Shown: positions 32,336-41,504 of the stretch, piece after piece
Layout: every line of letters begins with the position of its first letter
Position numbering within the stretch: the first letter of the stretch is position 1
Source: an uncultured Sulfitobacter sp.
GTDB taxonomy: Bacteria; Pseudomonadota; Alphaproteobacteria; Rhodobacterales; Rhodobacteraceae
DNA: 64,000 nucleotides
Assembly (NCBI GenBank): GCA_947502265.1
Contig: CANMZB010000014.1
Span: 1-64,000 of the forward strand
Direction: 5' to 3'
The notes under the pieces: model-generated
The model's input: the letters and a program-made list of their open reading frames with translations, nothing else
Told to the model about the DNA's origin: nothing
The model's database searches: none
Program-made: the position numbers and the translations under genes

Positions 32336-35257
32336 ATGTGCGCCGAAACACCCGACTATAAATCAACGCTGAACCTGCCAAAGACCGATTTCCCGATGCG
32401 CGCAGGCTTGCCCAAGCGCGAGCCTGCATGGCTGGAACGCTGGGAAGAGATCGGCATCTATGACCGCCTGCGCGAGAAGGCCAAGGCGCAAACGCGCACG
32501 CCGTTCACGCTGCACGATGGCCCGCCCTATGCCAACGGCCATTTGCACATCGGTCACGCGCTGAACAAAACGATCAAGGATATGATCGTGCGTTCGCATC
32601 AGATGATGGGTTTTGACGCGCGCTATATCCCCGGCTGGGATTGCCACGGTCTGCCGATCGAGTGGAAAATCGAAGAGCAGTACCGCAAGAAAGGCCGCGA
32701 CAAGGATCAGGTGCCGGTCAACGAATTCCGCGCCGAGTGTCGCCAGTTCGCCGCCGGCTGGGTCGATATCCAGCGCGAGGAGTTCAAGCGCCTTGGCATC
32801 ACCGGCAATTGGGACGACCCGTATTTGACGATGGATTTCCACGCCGAGCGTGTGATCGCCGAGGAGTTCATGAAGTTCCTTATGAACGGGACTTTGTATC
32901 AAGGATCAAAACCCGTCATGTGGTCGCCTGTGGAACAAACCGCGCTGGCCGAGGCCGAGGTGGAGTATCACGACAAGGACAGCTTTACCGTCTGGGTGAA
33001 GTTCGACGTGGTGGGCGGCGGTGATCTGGAAGGCGCACAAGTCGTCATCTGGACCACGACACCGTGGACCATGCCATCGAACAAGGCTGTCGTTTACGGC
33101 GAAGGTGTCTCTTACGGTCTTTATGAGATCACCGGAACACCGGACGAATGCTGGGCAAATGTGGGTGATCGCTATCTGCTGGCCGACACGCAGGCCGCAG
33201 ATGTTTTGGGCCGTGCGCGGCTGGAAGAAGATCAGTGGTCCCGTGTGCGCGATGTCACCAACGACGAATTGTCGGGCATCCGTCTCAAGCACCCCCTCGC
33301 TGGCGCCGAAGGGTCAAACGGCGAATGGGACGACCTGCGCGATTTCCGCGCGGCGGATTTTGTGACCGACACCGAAGGCACCGGTTTTGTACATTGCGCG
33401 CCCTCTCACGGTCTTGAGGAATACGACCTCTACCGCGAGTTGGGGATGCTGGAGCAGGTAATCACCTACAACGTGAATCCCGATGGCCGTTTCCGCGATG
33501 ATCTGCCGTTTTTCGGCGGCAAGGCGATTCTCAAGCCGAACGGCAAGGAAGGCAACGCCAACGCCGCCGTGATCGACAAGCTGGTGGAGGTTGGCGGCCT
33601 GCTCGCGCGCGGCAAGATCAAGCACAGCTATCCGCACTCGTGGCGCTCAAAAGCGCCGGTGATCTATCGCAACACGCCACAATGGTTTGCCGCTATCGAC
33701 CGCCCTGTGGGCGACGGGCAGGACACCTTTGGCAAGACGATCCGCGAACGCGCACTGACCGAGATCGACAATGTCAAATGGACCCCGAAATCAGGCCGCA
33801 ACCGCCTGCATGCGATGATGGAGGCGCGCCCCGACTGGGTGCTGTCGCGCCAGCGCGCATGGGGGGTGCCGCTGACCTGCTTTACGCGCAAAGGCACGTT
33901 GCCGACGGACGCGGATTTCCTGCTGCGCGACGCGGCGGTGAATAAACGCATCGTCGATGCGTTCGAGGCCGAGGGCGCCGATGCGTGGTACGAGGACGGC
34001 GCAAAGGCGCGCTTCCTTGGCGGTATCGTGAACCCGGATGAGTATGAACAGGTGATCGACATTCTTGATGTCTGGTTTGATTCCGGCTCGACTCATGCGT
34101 TCACCCTGCGCGACCGTGAGGACGGCTCCGAAGACGGGATCGCGGATGTCTATATGGAGGGCACCGACCAGCACCGTGGCTGGTTCCATTCATCGCTGCT
34201 GCAAAGCTGTGGCACCTACGGGCGTGCGCCGTACCGGCAAGTTGTCACACATGGTTTCACGCTGGATCAGAAGGGCATGAAGATGTCCAAATCTATCGGC
34301 AACACCATCGTGCCTGACGAGATCATCAAACAATACGGCGCGGATATCCTGCGCCTTTGGGTGGCGCAGGCCGACTATACCGCAGATCAACGGATCGGGC
34401 CGGAGATCCTCAAAGGGGTTGCTGACAGCTATCGCCGTCTGCGCAACACCATGCGCTATATGCTGGGCGCGTTGAACGATTTCACGGAAAGCGACCGCGT
34501 CGATGCGGCGGATATGCCCGAGCTTGAGCGCTGGGTGCTGCACCGTCTGGCAGAACTGGATACGGTTGTGCGCGACGGCTACGCCCGTTTTGACTTTCAG
34601 GGCGTGTTTCAGGCGGTGTTCAACTTTGCCACGCTTGACCTGTCGGCGTTCTATTTCGATATCCGCAAGGATGCGCTGTATTGCGATGGCGATACGCTGC
34701 GCCGGCGCGCCGCGCGTACGGTGCTGGACCTGCTGTTCCACCGGCTGACGACCTGGCTGGCCCCCGTGCTGGTGTTCACAATGGAAGAAGTCTGGCTGGA
34801 GCGGTTCGAGGGCAAGGACAGCTCCGTCCACCTGCAAGACATCCCCGCCACGCCCGAAGGTTGGCTTGATCCCGAACTGGCCGCGAAATGGGCAAAAGTG
34901 CGCGCCGCGCGCCGTGTGGTCACCGCCGCTTTGGAGGTGCAGCGCACGGACAAGGTGATTGGTGCTTCGCTCGAAGCGGCTCCGACCGTTTATGTCGAGG
35001 ATGACGCCCAACGCGCCGCGCTGGAAAGCGTGTCGTTCGAAGACGTTACCATCACGTCGCAAATTGCGGTCAGCGGTGACGCTGCCCCTCAGGAGGCGTT
35101 CCGGATGCCGGAAACAGTAGGCGTAGCGGTGGTCTTTGCCAAAGCAGAGGGCGAGAAATGCGAGCGGTGCTGGAAGGTCTTGCCGGATGTCGGCACCCAC
35201 AGCCACCCCGGCGTTTGCGCGCGCTGTGATGCGGCCGTGAGCGCCGTGCAGGCCTGA
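32336..35257 (+). CDS. ileS: Isoleucyl-tRNA synthetase
   Basis: IleS charges tRNA-Ile in the cytoplasm. The class I signatures are both present: HLHIGHALNKTIKD (about residue 70) and KGMKMSKSIGNTI (about 650). The editing domain lies between them with TTPWTMPSNKAV. The C-terminus has two CxxC pairs (CERCWKV and CARCDAA) forming the zinc site. ATG 32,336, preceded by aaagga, gives 973 residues; a GTG 66 bases upstream is in frame but poorly supported. No upstream leader resembling a T-box was seen, as expected for this group. Confidence 0.96.
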   Translation: MCAETPDYKSTLNLPKTDFPMRAGLPKREPAWLERWEEIGIYDRLREKAKAQTRTPFTLHDGPPYANGHLHIGHALNKTIKDMIVRSHQMMGFDARYIPGWDCHGLPIEWKIEEQYRKKGRDKDQVPVNEFRAECRQFAAGWVDIQREEFKRLGITGNWDDPYLTMDFHAERVIAEEFMKFLMNGTLYQGSKPVMWSPVEQTALAEAEVEYHDKDSFTVWVKFDVVGGGDLEGAQVVIWTTTPWTMPSNKAVVYGEGVSYGLYEITGTPDECWANVGDRYLLADTQAADVLGRARLEEDQWSRVRDVTNDELSGIRLKHPLAGAEGSNGEWDDLRDFRAADFVTDTEGTGFVHCAPSHGLEEYDLYRELGMLEQVITYNVNPDGRFRDDLPFFGGKAILKPNGKEGNANAAVIDKLVEVGGLLARGKIKHSYPHSWRSKAPVIYRNTPQWFAAIDRPVGDGQDTFGKTIRERALTEIDNVKWTPKSGRNRLHAMMEARPDWVLSRQRAWGVPLTCFTRKGTLPTDADFLLRDAAVNKRIVDAFEAEGADAWYEDGAKARFLGGIVNPDEYEQVIDILDVWFDSGSTHAFTLRDREDGSEDGIADVYMEGTDQHRGWFHSSLLQSCGTYGRAPYRQVVTHGFTLDQKGMKMSKSIGNTIVPDEIIKQYGADILRLWVAQADYTADQRIGPEILKGVADSYRRLRNTMRYMLGALNDFTESDRVDAADMPELERWVLHRLAELDTVVRDGYARFDFQGVFQAVFNFATLDLSAFYFDIRKDALYCDGDTLRRRAARTVLDLLFHRLTTWLAPVLVFTMEEVWLERFEGKDSSVHLQDIPATPEGWLDPELAAKWAKVRAARRVVTAALEVQRTDKVIGASLEAAPTVYVEDDAQRAALESVSFEDVTITSQIAVSGDAAPQEAFRMPETVGVAVVFAKAEGEKCERCWKVLPDVGTHSHPGVCARCDAAVSAVQA

Positions 35258-35284
35258 TCGCGCAGCTTGAGCAGATAGCTTTTT

Positions 35285-35306
35285 GATTGCGCCTTCGGGC
35301 GCAATC
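35285..35306. terminator. Perfect 9-bp hairpin after ileS, without a U-tract
   Basis: The arms gattgcgcc and ggcgcaatc flank the stable loop ttcg, 27 bases after the ileS stop and 16 bases before the ogt start. No T-run follows on the plus strand, so it may act as a weak terminator or an mRNA end-stabiliser. Confidence 0.4.
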
Positions 35307-35322
35307 CCTCACCTTGAAGAAT

Positions 35323-35778
35323 ATGTACCAGCGCACCGTTCCTACACCCTTTGGTGATCTGACCCTTGTCGAGGAGGATGGCGCAATTGTGGCGCTTGAA
35401 TGGCGCCGTGTCTGCGTTGATGATAGCACCGATCTGCTGGACGAGGCAGCGGCACAGCTTGCGGCCTATGCGGCGGGCACGCGTGAAACCTTTGATCTGC
35501 CCCTGCGCGTAAAAGGTTCCGTATTTCAGCGTGACGTATGCGCTGCGATGTCCGCGATTCCGTTCGGCCATACCTGCACTTATGGCGACATAGCAAAGAG
35601 GCTTGGCGTGCCTGCGCAAGCGATAGGGCAGGCGTGTGGGGGAAACCCGATACCGGTCATTATTCCGTGTCACCGCGTCATGGGTGCCAAGGGGCTTACC
35701 GGATTTTCCGGCGCAGGCGGGGTCGAAACCAAGGTCGCGCTGCTGCGCCACGAGGGCGCAGGTGGATTTTTGATCTAG
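35323..35778 (+). CDS. ogt: Methylated-DNA-[protein]-cysteine S-methyltransferase (Ogt type)
   Basis: This DNA-repair protein removes alkyl groups from O6-methylguanine onto its own cysteine. The acceptor motif IPCHRVMG is clear in the C-terminal half, preceded by the DNA-binding FGHTCTYGDIAKRLG helix and followed by GLTGFSGAGGVETKVALL. ATG 35,323 gives 151 residues, with ttgaaga upstream; the frame extends to 35,287 without similarity. The gene ends overlapping by 4 bp the convergent pcs gene. Confidence 0.93.
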   Translation: MYQRTVPTPFGDLTLVEEDGAIVALEWRRVCVDDSTDLLDEAAAQLAAYAAGTRETFDLPLRVKGSVFQRDVCAAMSAIPFGHTCTYGDIAKRLGVPAQAIGQACGGNPIPVIIPCHRVMGAKGLTGFSGAGGVETKVALLRHEGAGGFLI

Positions 35779-36473
35779 ATATCTTTGTCGTCAAAAAAGA
35801 ACTGCTGCGCGATTCCGGCAAACATCAGATATAGGGATGTGACGACAAGCCCCCATTGCGCCCAGCTTTCGGGGTGAAAATTCACCCATGCGGCCCAGGC
35901 TGCAAAGAATGTCCACGCCAATGCCATCGGCAAAGTGACGCTGCGCCAGCGTTCGGTGCGCACGGGGTGTACGAATTTCAACGGCAGGAACATGGTGATG
36001 GCAAGGAAGGTCACCAGCACAAGGCTGATGTACCACTGAACATCCAGCGCAAAGATCACGATCACCAGCATGTTCCAGCAGCCGGGAAAGCCCCAGAATG
36101 AATTATCTTTTGTTTTCATGCGGGTATCGCAGAAATACATGGCACTTGCGAAGGTGACGATGATGATCATCACCCATCCGCTCCACCCGTCCATCAGGCC
36201 CGATTTGAACAAGGCAAAGGCGGGGATGAACACATAGGTCAGATAATCAATGATGAGATCAAGCAAGACACCGTCAAACTGCGGTGCGTTGGTTTCAACG
36301 TCATATTTGCGTGCCAGCGGGCCGTCTATCCCGTCGACAAAAAACGCGACCACCAGCCAGAGAAACATCATATCGTATCTGGCTTCAACGGCGGCCAGCA
36401 TCGCCAGCATGGCGAAAACGGCACCTGTCGCGGTGAGAAGATGAACGGCGAGAGCTTTGTTTTGTGCGGTCAT
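35775..36473 (-). CDS. pcs: Phosphatidylcholine synthase (CDP-alcohol phosphatidyltransferase family)
   Basis: Pcs joins choline directly to CDP-diacylglycerol in the inner membrane. The hallmark of the family, DG-x2-AR-x8-G-x3-D-x3-D, is recognisable in slightly extended form at DGIDGPLAR...FDGVLLDLIID (about residues 48-77). Around eight hydrophobic helices follow, with the KFVHPVRTERWRS loop conserved in bacterial Pcs. ATG 36,473 gives 232 residues; the longer frame uses a TTG. Pcs is typical of alphaproteobacteria that have phosphatidylcholine membranes. Confidence 0.9.
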   Translation of the reverse strand: MTAQNKALAVHLLTATGAVFAMLAMLAAVEARYDMMFLWLVVAFFVDGIDGPLARKYDVETNAPQFDGVLLDLIIDYLTYVFIPAFALFKSGLMDGWSGWVMIIIVTFASAMYFCDTRMKTKDNSFWGFPGCWNMLVIVIFALDVQWYISLVLVTFLAITMFLPLKFVHPVRTERWRSVTLPMALAWTFFAAWAAWVNFHPESWAQWGLVVTSLYLMFAGIAQQFFFDDKDI

Positions 36474-36519
36474 ACGCGTGTTTCTCAAATCATGAAGCGG
36501 GATGCAAAAGGAAAAGCTG

Positions 36520-37458
36520 TCAGGCGCGGGGATGTGCGCGATTGTAGACTTCCATCAGGCGGACCGTATCGACCGCCGTATAGGCTTGTGTGGTGGAAAG
36601 AGATGCGTGGCCCAACAGCTCCTGTATCGCGCGCAGATCACCACCCGCGTCGAGCAGATGCGTGGCAAAGCTGTGGCGCATGGCATGGGGCGTCGCACTT
36701 GCGGGCAGGCCCAGTTGCATCCGGGCCGACGCCATAACCTTCTGGATCGGACCGGGACCGAGTTTGCCACCCCTGATCGCGCGGAAAAGCGGCTCTTGCG
36801 CTTCTTGCGGGTGCGGACATAGCCGCAGGTAGGTTGTAACAGCATCGCGCGCGGCGGGCAGGACCGGCACGACACGTTCCTTGCCGCCTTTGCCGGTGAT
36901 GCGCAGGACATCCGGCAGTGGCGCGTCCGCGCCTGTGAGGTTCAGCGCCTCGGAGATACGCAGCCCGCAACCCCATAACAGCGTCAGCACGGCCACGTCC
37001 CGCGCGCCGATCCATGCGTCGCGGCCCTGTATTTCGACACAATCGATCAGTTCACGCGCGGCGTCGATGGCCAGCGGGCGTGGCAGTTTCTTTGTGAATT
37101 TGGGCGAACGGGTGGACAGCACAGCAGTGGGTTCGAACCCTTCGCGCTCTGCCAGCCAGCGATAGAACGCCTTGACCGCCGAAAGCTTGCGCGCGAGCGA
37201 GCGCGGGCCAACATCCGCGCTGCGCGTTTGCGCCATCCATGCGCGCATGTCGCTCACGGTGATGCGCGCAAGGGCGCCAAGACCCTGGGCTTCTGCGTGA
37301 TGGATGCTGATAAACGCGAGAAATTCGGTCACATCACCCTGATAGGCGGTCAACGTGTTGTCGGCGGCACCTTTAAGGGCGCGCTGATGGTCAAGCCATG
37401 TTTGCAGGGCGTCCCGCGCGGCGGGGCTGATGGCAAGCGTATTTGCAGGCGTGCTCAA
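36520..37458 (-). CDS. xerC: Tyrosine recombinase XerC
   Basis: XerC resolves chromosome dimers together with XerD. The 312-residue protein has an N-terminal SAM-like core-binding domain (about 20-110) and a C-terminal catalytic domain with the arginine in WGCGLRISEAL, the HAMRHSFATHL box, the LLGHASLSTTQAYT box and the tyrosine that follows. It starts at TTG 37,458 overlapping the DUF484 stop by two bases. The DUF484-xerC pairing is the same as in enterobacteria, supporting a housekeeping recombinase and not a mobile one. Confidence 0.9.
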   Translation of the reverse strand: MSTPANTLAISPAARDALQTWLDHQRALKGAADNTLTAYQGDVTEFLAFISIHHAEAQGLGALARITVSDMRAWMAQTRSADVGPRSLARKLSAVKAFYRWLAEREGFEPTAVLSTRSPKFTKKLPRPLAIDAARELIDCVEIQGRDAWIGARDVAVLTLLWGCGLRISEALNLTGADAPLPDVLRITGKGGKERVVPVLPAARDAVTTYLRLCPHPQEAQEPLFRAIRGGKLGPGPIQKVMASARMQLGLPASATPHAMRHSFATHLLDAGGDLRAIQELLGHASLSTTQAYTAVDTVRLMEVYNRAHPRA

Positions 37459-38162
37459 GACAGCCAGCGGCGCATTGCGCGCTCGAACACACCGGTGAAA
37501 AACGCCAGAAGATCAGTGCCTTGCTGGGGCCCGAACATATGCGGATCCTCTGCTCCCAATACCAGCATGCCGGGCAGGCGGCCCGCGCCGAAGTCAAGCT
37601 TGAGACAAGCCTCGGAGCGGATCCATTCCGCGTTTTGTCCGTAAATCTGGTCGGAGGCATCTTGGACCGATCGCAGTGTCACCTGCCGCACAGCGCTGCC
37701 GCGCCCTTGGGTAAGGTAACTGTCGATAAAGCCCGGTTCTGCCACGCTCAGAACATCACCCAGCCGCTGGACCGCCGGATCGCTGTCGTTCTGGACCGAT
37801 TCCAGCATCAGCTTTACAGCATCAACGCGCAGGATATCGGCCACTTCACCGCCCAGATCGCGCAGGAACGGTTCGAACTCAAGCGGATCAAGCATCCGCA
37901 GAATCGCGCGGTGGATCTGGTTGGTGCCGGCCAGATTTTCATAAGCAGCGGCGATCACGCTGCGGTGTGTGTCTTCAAGCCGGTCAAGCCGCGTTTCCAA
38001 CCGCTCCATTGCGATGCCGCGTAGATCGACGATATTGCCGCCCATCGCCTTTACATTCGCTGCGATCAACGCCTGCATGACGTCGCTGTCATCCAGAATC
38101 ACATCGGGTTGCGAAATAATTGCCTCGCGTACGGCATCTTCGATCTTGGCGCTGCTGCTCAT
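37455..38162 (-). CDS. DUF484 family protein (GAF-like), xerC partner
   Basis: The 235-residue protein starts SSAKIEDAVREAIISQPDVILDDSDVMQALI, followed by NIVDLRGIAMERLETRLDRLEDTH, the classic opening of DUF484 proteins. The rest forms a GAF-like domain, with LVLGAEDPHMFGPQQGTDLLAFFTGV near the end. It is directly upstream of xerC, as in E. coli (yigA). A function in division or recombination control has been suggested for the family but not shown. Confidence 0.88.
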   Translation of the reverse strand: MSSSAKIEDAVREAIISQPDVILDDSDVMQALIAANVKAMGGNIVDLRGIAMERLETRLDRLEDTHRSVIAAAYENLAGTNQIHRAILRMLDPLEFEPFLRDLGGEVADILRVDAVKLMLESVQNDSDPAVQRLGDVLSVAEPGFIDSYLTQGRGSAVRQVTLRSVQDASDQIYGQNAEWIRSEACLKLDFGAGRLPGMLVLGAEDPHMFGPQQGTDLLAFFTGVFERAMRRWLS

Positions 38163-38275
38163 GCTGCTCTCTGTTTATGTTTGGTACTTCATAGCAGGGG
38201 CTTGTGCAAAAAGCTGCCCCTTTTCTGCGTGAAGCAGTCTCAAGACGTAAGGCGCAGCGTTTCTGCTGCACCTGT

Positions 38276-38296
38276 GGCCGGTCGGAATGACCGGCC
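38276..38296. terminator. Hairpin, 8-bp stem, between DUF484 and the aldolase gene
   Basis: Arms ggccggtc and gaccggcc pair perfectly around a 5-base loop. It is the second hairpin downstream of the aldolase gene (minus strand). No long T-run follows on either strand. Confidence 0.35.
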
Positions 38297-38349
38297 CTAC
38301 GATGTTACGGCGGAGTGGTTAATGACAGGCTAACGCCAGTGGTCCCGAG

Positions 38350-38384
38350 CCGTATCGGGACGCAGTTGACACGTCCCGATACGG
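38350..38384 (-). terminator. Strong hairpin just after the transaldolase-like gene
   Basis: A perfect 13-bp stem (ccgtatcgggacg and its complement) with a 9-base loop begins 6 bases past the aldolase stop on the minus strand. It probably ends or protects that transcript, although a U-tract is missing. Confidence 0.5.
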
Positions 38385-38390
38385 TCTGGA

Positions 38391-39044
38391 TCACAGGATA
38401 TTCTGACCGGTTTTTGCCCAGTCTTTCATGAACTGGTCAAGCCCTTTGTCGGTCAGCGGATGGCTGACCAGCTTGCGGATAACTTCGGGCGGGGCCGTCA
38501 TCACGTCCGCGCCGATGCGCGCGCAATCGAGCACATGGTTTGCCGACCGGATGGAGGCGGCGAGGATAGATGTCTCGAAGCCGTAATTGTCGTAGATGGT
38601 GCGGATGTCCTGAATCAGATCCATGCCGTCAAGGTTGATGTCGTCGAGCCGCCCGATGAACGGAGAGATGAACGTGGCCCCCGCCTTGGCCGCCAGCAGT
38701 GCCTGATTGGCAGAGAAACACAAGGTGACGTTAACCATCATGCCGTCATCCGACAGCACTTTGCAGGCTTTCAGCCCGTCCCACGTCAGCGGTAGCTTGA
38801 CGGCGATGTTTTCGGCAATATCGGCCAGCTTGCGACCTTCGGCGATCATCGCGTCGGCTTCCATTGCCACCACTTCGGCAGAGACGGGGCCGGAAACGAT
38901 GTCACAGATTTCCTTGGTCACTTCCATTATGTCGCGGCCCGATTTGAGGATCAGCGACGGGTTGGTCGTAACCCCGTCCACCATCCCCAGATCGTTCAGC
39001 TCTTTGATGTCTTCAATCTCGGCTGTGTCTACAAAAAATTTCAT
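38391..39044 (-). CDS. Transaldolase-like fructose-6-phosphate aldolase (Tal/Fsa subfamily)
   Basis: The 217-residue TIM barrel starts [20 protein letters not shown] and contains TTNPSLI, the Schiff-base lysine in [13 protein letters not shown], and [25 protein letters not shown], all typical for short transaldolases (subfamily 3A) and Fsa-type aldolases. These either transfer a dihydroxyacetone unit in the pentose phosphate pathway or cleave fructose 6-phosphate. Sequence alone does not separate the two roles. It is divergent from priA with 128 bp between the starts. Confidence 0.92.
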   Translation of the reverse strand: MKFFVDTAEIEDIKELNDLGMVDGVTTNPSLILKSGRDIMEVTKEICDIVSGPVSAEVVAMEADAMIAEGRKLADIAENIAVKLPLTWDGLKACKVLSDDGMMVNVTLCFSANQALLAAKAGATFISPFIGRLDDINLDGMDLIQDIRTIYDNYGFETSILAASIRSANHVLDCARIGADVMTAPPEVIRKLVSHPLTDKGLDQFMKDWAKTGQNIL

Positions 39045-39172
39045 GTCGCATCCTTCGCGGTTGGATTGGCAGCAGGGTTAGGTATATCTGGCTTTGCTTT
39101 ATCGCATGATCTGCGATGCTGAAAGCCCTCAAACCCATTCGTGTAGCGAGAGGCCAACCCTTGGCGCAAAAG

Positions 39173-41356
39173 ATGTTTTTCGATGAAGGTGAACTGGTGG
39201 CGGTGCAAACAACGCAGCCTCTGGATCGCGCGCTGGATTATAAAGCGCCAGAAGGCGGCTGTCATCTTGGCGCTTTCGTCGAGGTGCCTTTGGGGCCGCG
39301 CAAGGTTCTGGGCGTGGTCTGGGGGCCGGGGAAGGGTGATTTTGACTATACCAAGGTGCGGTCTGTCATTCGCGTGCTGGACGCGCCGCCGCTGCGCGAC
39401 GAGATGAAAACGTTTCTGGTGAAATCCGCCGCCTATACGTTGACCCCGCTCAGCGCGATGTTGCGGCTTGCCACCCGCGCGCCGGGCCTTGGTGATCCGC
39501 CGTCGATGCGCAAAGTGTACCGGCGCGGCACAAGCGAGCCGGACCGCGTGACCAAAGCGCGCACGCAGGTGTTGGAGGTGTTGGCGGAGTACGGAGATCT
39601 GTCGTTCACGCTCAAAGAACTGGCGGAGATGGCGGGGGTCACGTCCTCGGTTATCAAGGGGCTGGTCAAGCAGGATGTGGTGTTCGAAGAGGACTCCCCG
39701 CGCGATCTGCCCTTTGCGCGGCTTGACCCGGAACTGCCAAGCAAGGAGTTGACGGACGATCAGGCGGCGGGGGCGGCGGCATTGGCCGCCGGTGTGGCGT
39801 CTGGCGATTATGGCACGACGCTTTTGCGCGGGGTGACCGGATCGGGCAAGACCGAAGTTTATCTGGAGGCGGTCGCTGCGGCCTTGCGACAGGGGCGTCA
39901 GGCGCTGGTGCTGCTGCCGGAAATTGCGTTGACGGCAGAGTTCCTTACGCGCGTCGAAGCGCGGTTTGGTGCCAAGCCCGCCGAATGGCATTCGGGGGCG
40001 ACGATGACAGAGCGGCGCCGGATCTGGCGGATGGTGGGCGAGGGGCAGGCGCAACTGGTCATCGGCGCACGCTCGGCGCTGTTTTTGCCGTTCCGCAACC
40101 TTGGCCTGATCGTTGTGGATGAGGAACACGACACATCCTACAAGCAGGAAGACGGGGTGCTGTATCATGCCCGCGACATGGCCGTGCTGCGCGCGTCTAT
40201 TTGCGGCGCACATGTGGTGCTGGCCTCGGCCACGCCGTCGCTTGAAAGCTGGTCGAACGCAAAGGCAGGAAAATATGCGCGCCTTGATCTGGTGTCACGC
40301 TTTGGCCCTGCGGTCATGCCCACAATGGGCGCGATTGACATGCGCGGCGAGGGGTTGCCATCGGACAGGTGGGTGTCTCCGACGTTGAAGAAAGAGGTGG
40401 ATAAACGGCTTGAGAATGGCGAGCAGGCGATGCTGTTCATCAACCGCCGTGGCTATGCGCCGATCACACTGTGCCGCGCGTGCGGCCATCAGATCGGATG
40501 TGACCACTGTGATGCGCGCATGGTCGAGCACCGGTTTCTCAAACGGCTGATCTGCCATCAATGCGGCGAAAGCAAACCGATGCCCGAAGCCTGCCCGTCC
40601 TGCGAGGCAGTGGACAAGATGGCCCCCGTTGGACCCGGTGTGGAGCGGTTGGGTGAGGAGGCGGCAGCGCTTTGGCCCGATGCGCGGATTGCGACGTTGA
40701 GTTCGGACATGTACGGCACGGCCCGCGCGCTCAAGGCGGAAATCGCGGGCATCGCGCAGGGGGCCGCGGACATCATCATTGGTACGCAACTGGTCGCCAA
40801 GGGCCACAACTTTCCCAAGCTGACCCTTGTTGGTGTCATCGACGCCGATCTGGGGCTTTCCGGTTCTGACTTGCGGGCGGCGGAGCGCACTTTTCAGCTG
40901 ATGCGTCAGGTGGCGGGCCGTGCCGGGCGCGCGGACAAGCCCGGCACGGCGCTTTTGCAGACCTTCCAACCCGATCATCCGGTCATCCGGTCGATTCTGG
41001 CGGGTGATGAGGAGGAATTCTGGCAGGCCGAAGCGGTGGAGCGGTCGCAGGCGGGAATGCCCCCCTACGGGCGACTTGCGGGGATCATATTAAGCGGGCC
41101 GGATGCGGCGGCGGTATTTGACGCAGGCAACCGGCTGGCACGCAATGATCGTGCGCTGCGCGATGTTGGCGCGCAGGTGTTCGGGCCTGCCCCAGCACCG
41201 ATCGCACGGGTACGCGGGCGACATCGCGTGCGGCTTTTGGTGAAGGCCGACAAGAGCGTGGCCTTGCAGCGGGCTTTGGCGACATGGATTGGCCAGTTGC
41301 GGCTGAAAGGGGATCTGCGGTTGGCGGTCGATATTGATCCGCAGAGTTTTTATTGA
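39173..41356 (+). CDS. priA: Primosomal replication protein N' (PriA helicase)
   Basis: PriA restarts stalled replication forks. The protein has an N-terminal DNA-binding region, Walker A GVTGSGKTEVYLEAV, the Walker B/DEEH box VVDEEHDTSYKQ, and a zinc-binding insert with pairs CRACGH, CDHCDA, CHQCGE and CPSCEA. Helicase motifs V-VI appear as GTQLVAKGHNFP and QVAGRAGRADKPG. ATG 39,173 (727 residues) is chosen because MFFDEGELVAVQ is the family N-terminus; the frame extends 19 codons further upstream. A hairpin and a repeated motif follow the stop. Confidence 0.94.
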   Translation: MFFDEGELVAVQTTQPLDRALDYKAPEGGCHLGAFVEVPLGPRKVLGVVWGPGKGDFDYTKVRSVIRVLDAPPLRDEMKTFLVKSAAYTLTPLSAMLRLATRAPGLGDPPSMRKVYRRGTSEPDRVTKARTQVLEVLAEYGDLSFTLKELAEMAGVTSSVIKGLVKQDVVFEEDSPRDLPFARLDPELPSKELTDDQAAGAAALAAGVASGDYGTTLLRGVTGSGKTEVYLEAVAAALRQGRQALVLLPEIALTAEFLTRVEARFGAKPAEWHSGATMTERRRIWRMVGEGQAQLVIGARSALFLPFRNLGLIVVDEEHDTSYKQEDGVLYHARDMAVLRASICGAHVVLASATPSLESWSNAKAGKYARLDLVSRFGPAVMPTMGAIDMRGEGLPSDRWVSPTLKKEVDKRLENGEQAMLFINRRGYAPITLCRACGHQIGCDHCDARMVEHRFLKRLICHQCGESKPMPEACPSCEAVDKMAPVGPGVERLGEEAAALWPDARIATLSSDMYGTARALKAEIAGIAQGAADIIIGTQLVAKGHNFPKLTLVGVIDADLGLSGSDLRAAERTFQLMRQVAGRAGRADKPGTALLQTFQPDHPVIRSILAGDEEEFWQAEAVERSQAGMPPYGRLAGIILSGPDAAAVFDAGNRLARNDRALRDVGAQVFGPAPAPIARVRGRHRVRLLVKADKSVALQRALATWIGQLRLKGDLRLAVDIDPQSFY

Positions 41357-41365
41357 ACATTGCCG

Positions 41366-41387
41366 ATCCTGCCCTGAAGGGCAGGAT
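41366..41387 (+). terminator. Perfect 9-bp hairpin after priA
   Basis: Arms atcctgccc and gggcaggat enclose the loop tgaa, 9 bases past the priA stop. No T-run follows; the repeated motif at 41,390 comes directly after. A terminator or 3'-end processing role is likely. Confidence 0.5.
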
Positions 41388-41389
41388 GG

Positions 41390-41411
41390 TGAGTTTAAAG
41401 GCCAAATGAAG
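41390..41411 (+). repeat. 22-bp intergenic motif, copy 1 (3' of priA)
   Basis: The core agtttaaaggccaaatgaag is preceded by tg and is identical over 22 bp to 59,354-59,375 downstream of fhs. In both places it follows a hairpin and lies on the sense strand of the upstream gene. Confidence 0.6.
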
Positions 41412-41504
41412 CCGGGGCGCGCGCCTTGTTTTCGAGCGGTGCGTACAGAGCGGGTGGGGCTTTTATGGCTCGTCTTTACGGCAGGGCGGGCGTAATGCTG
41501 AAGC

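Noticed and set aside
39041-40213. 390-codon minus-strand frame opposite priA
   Set aside because: No domain, arginine/histidine-rich, and fully inside the priA coding sequence.
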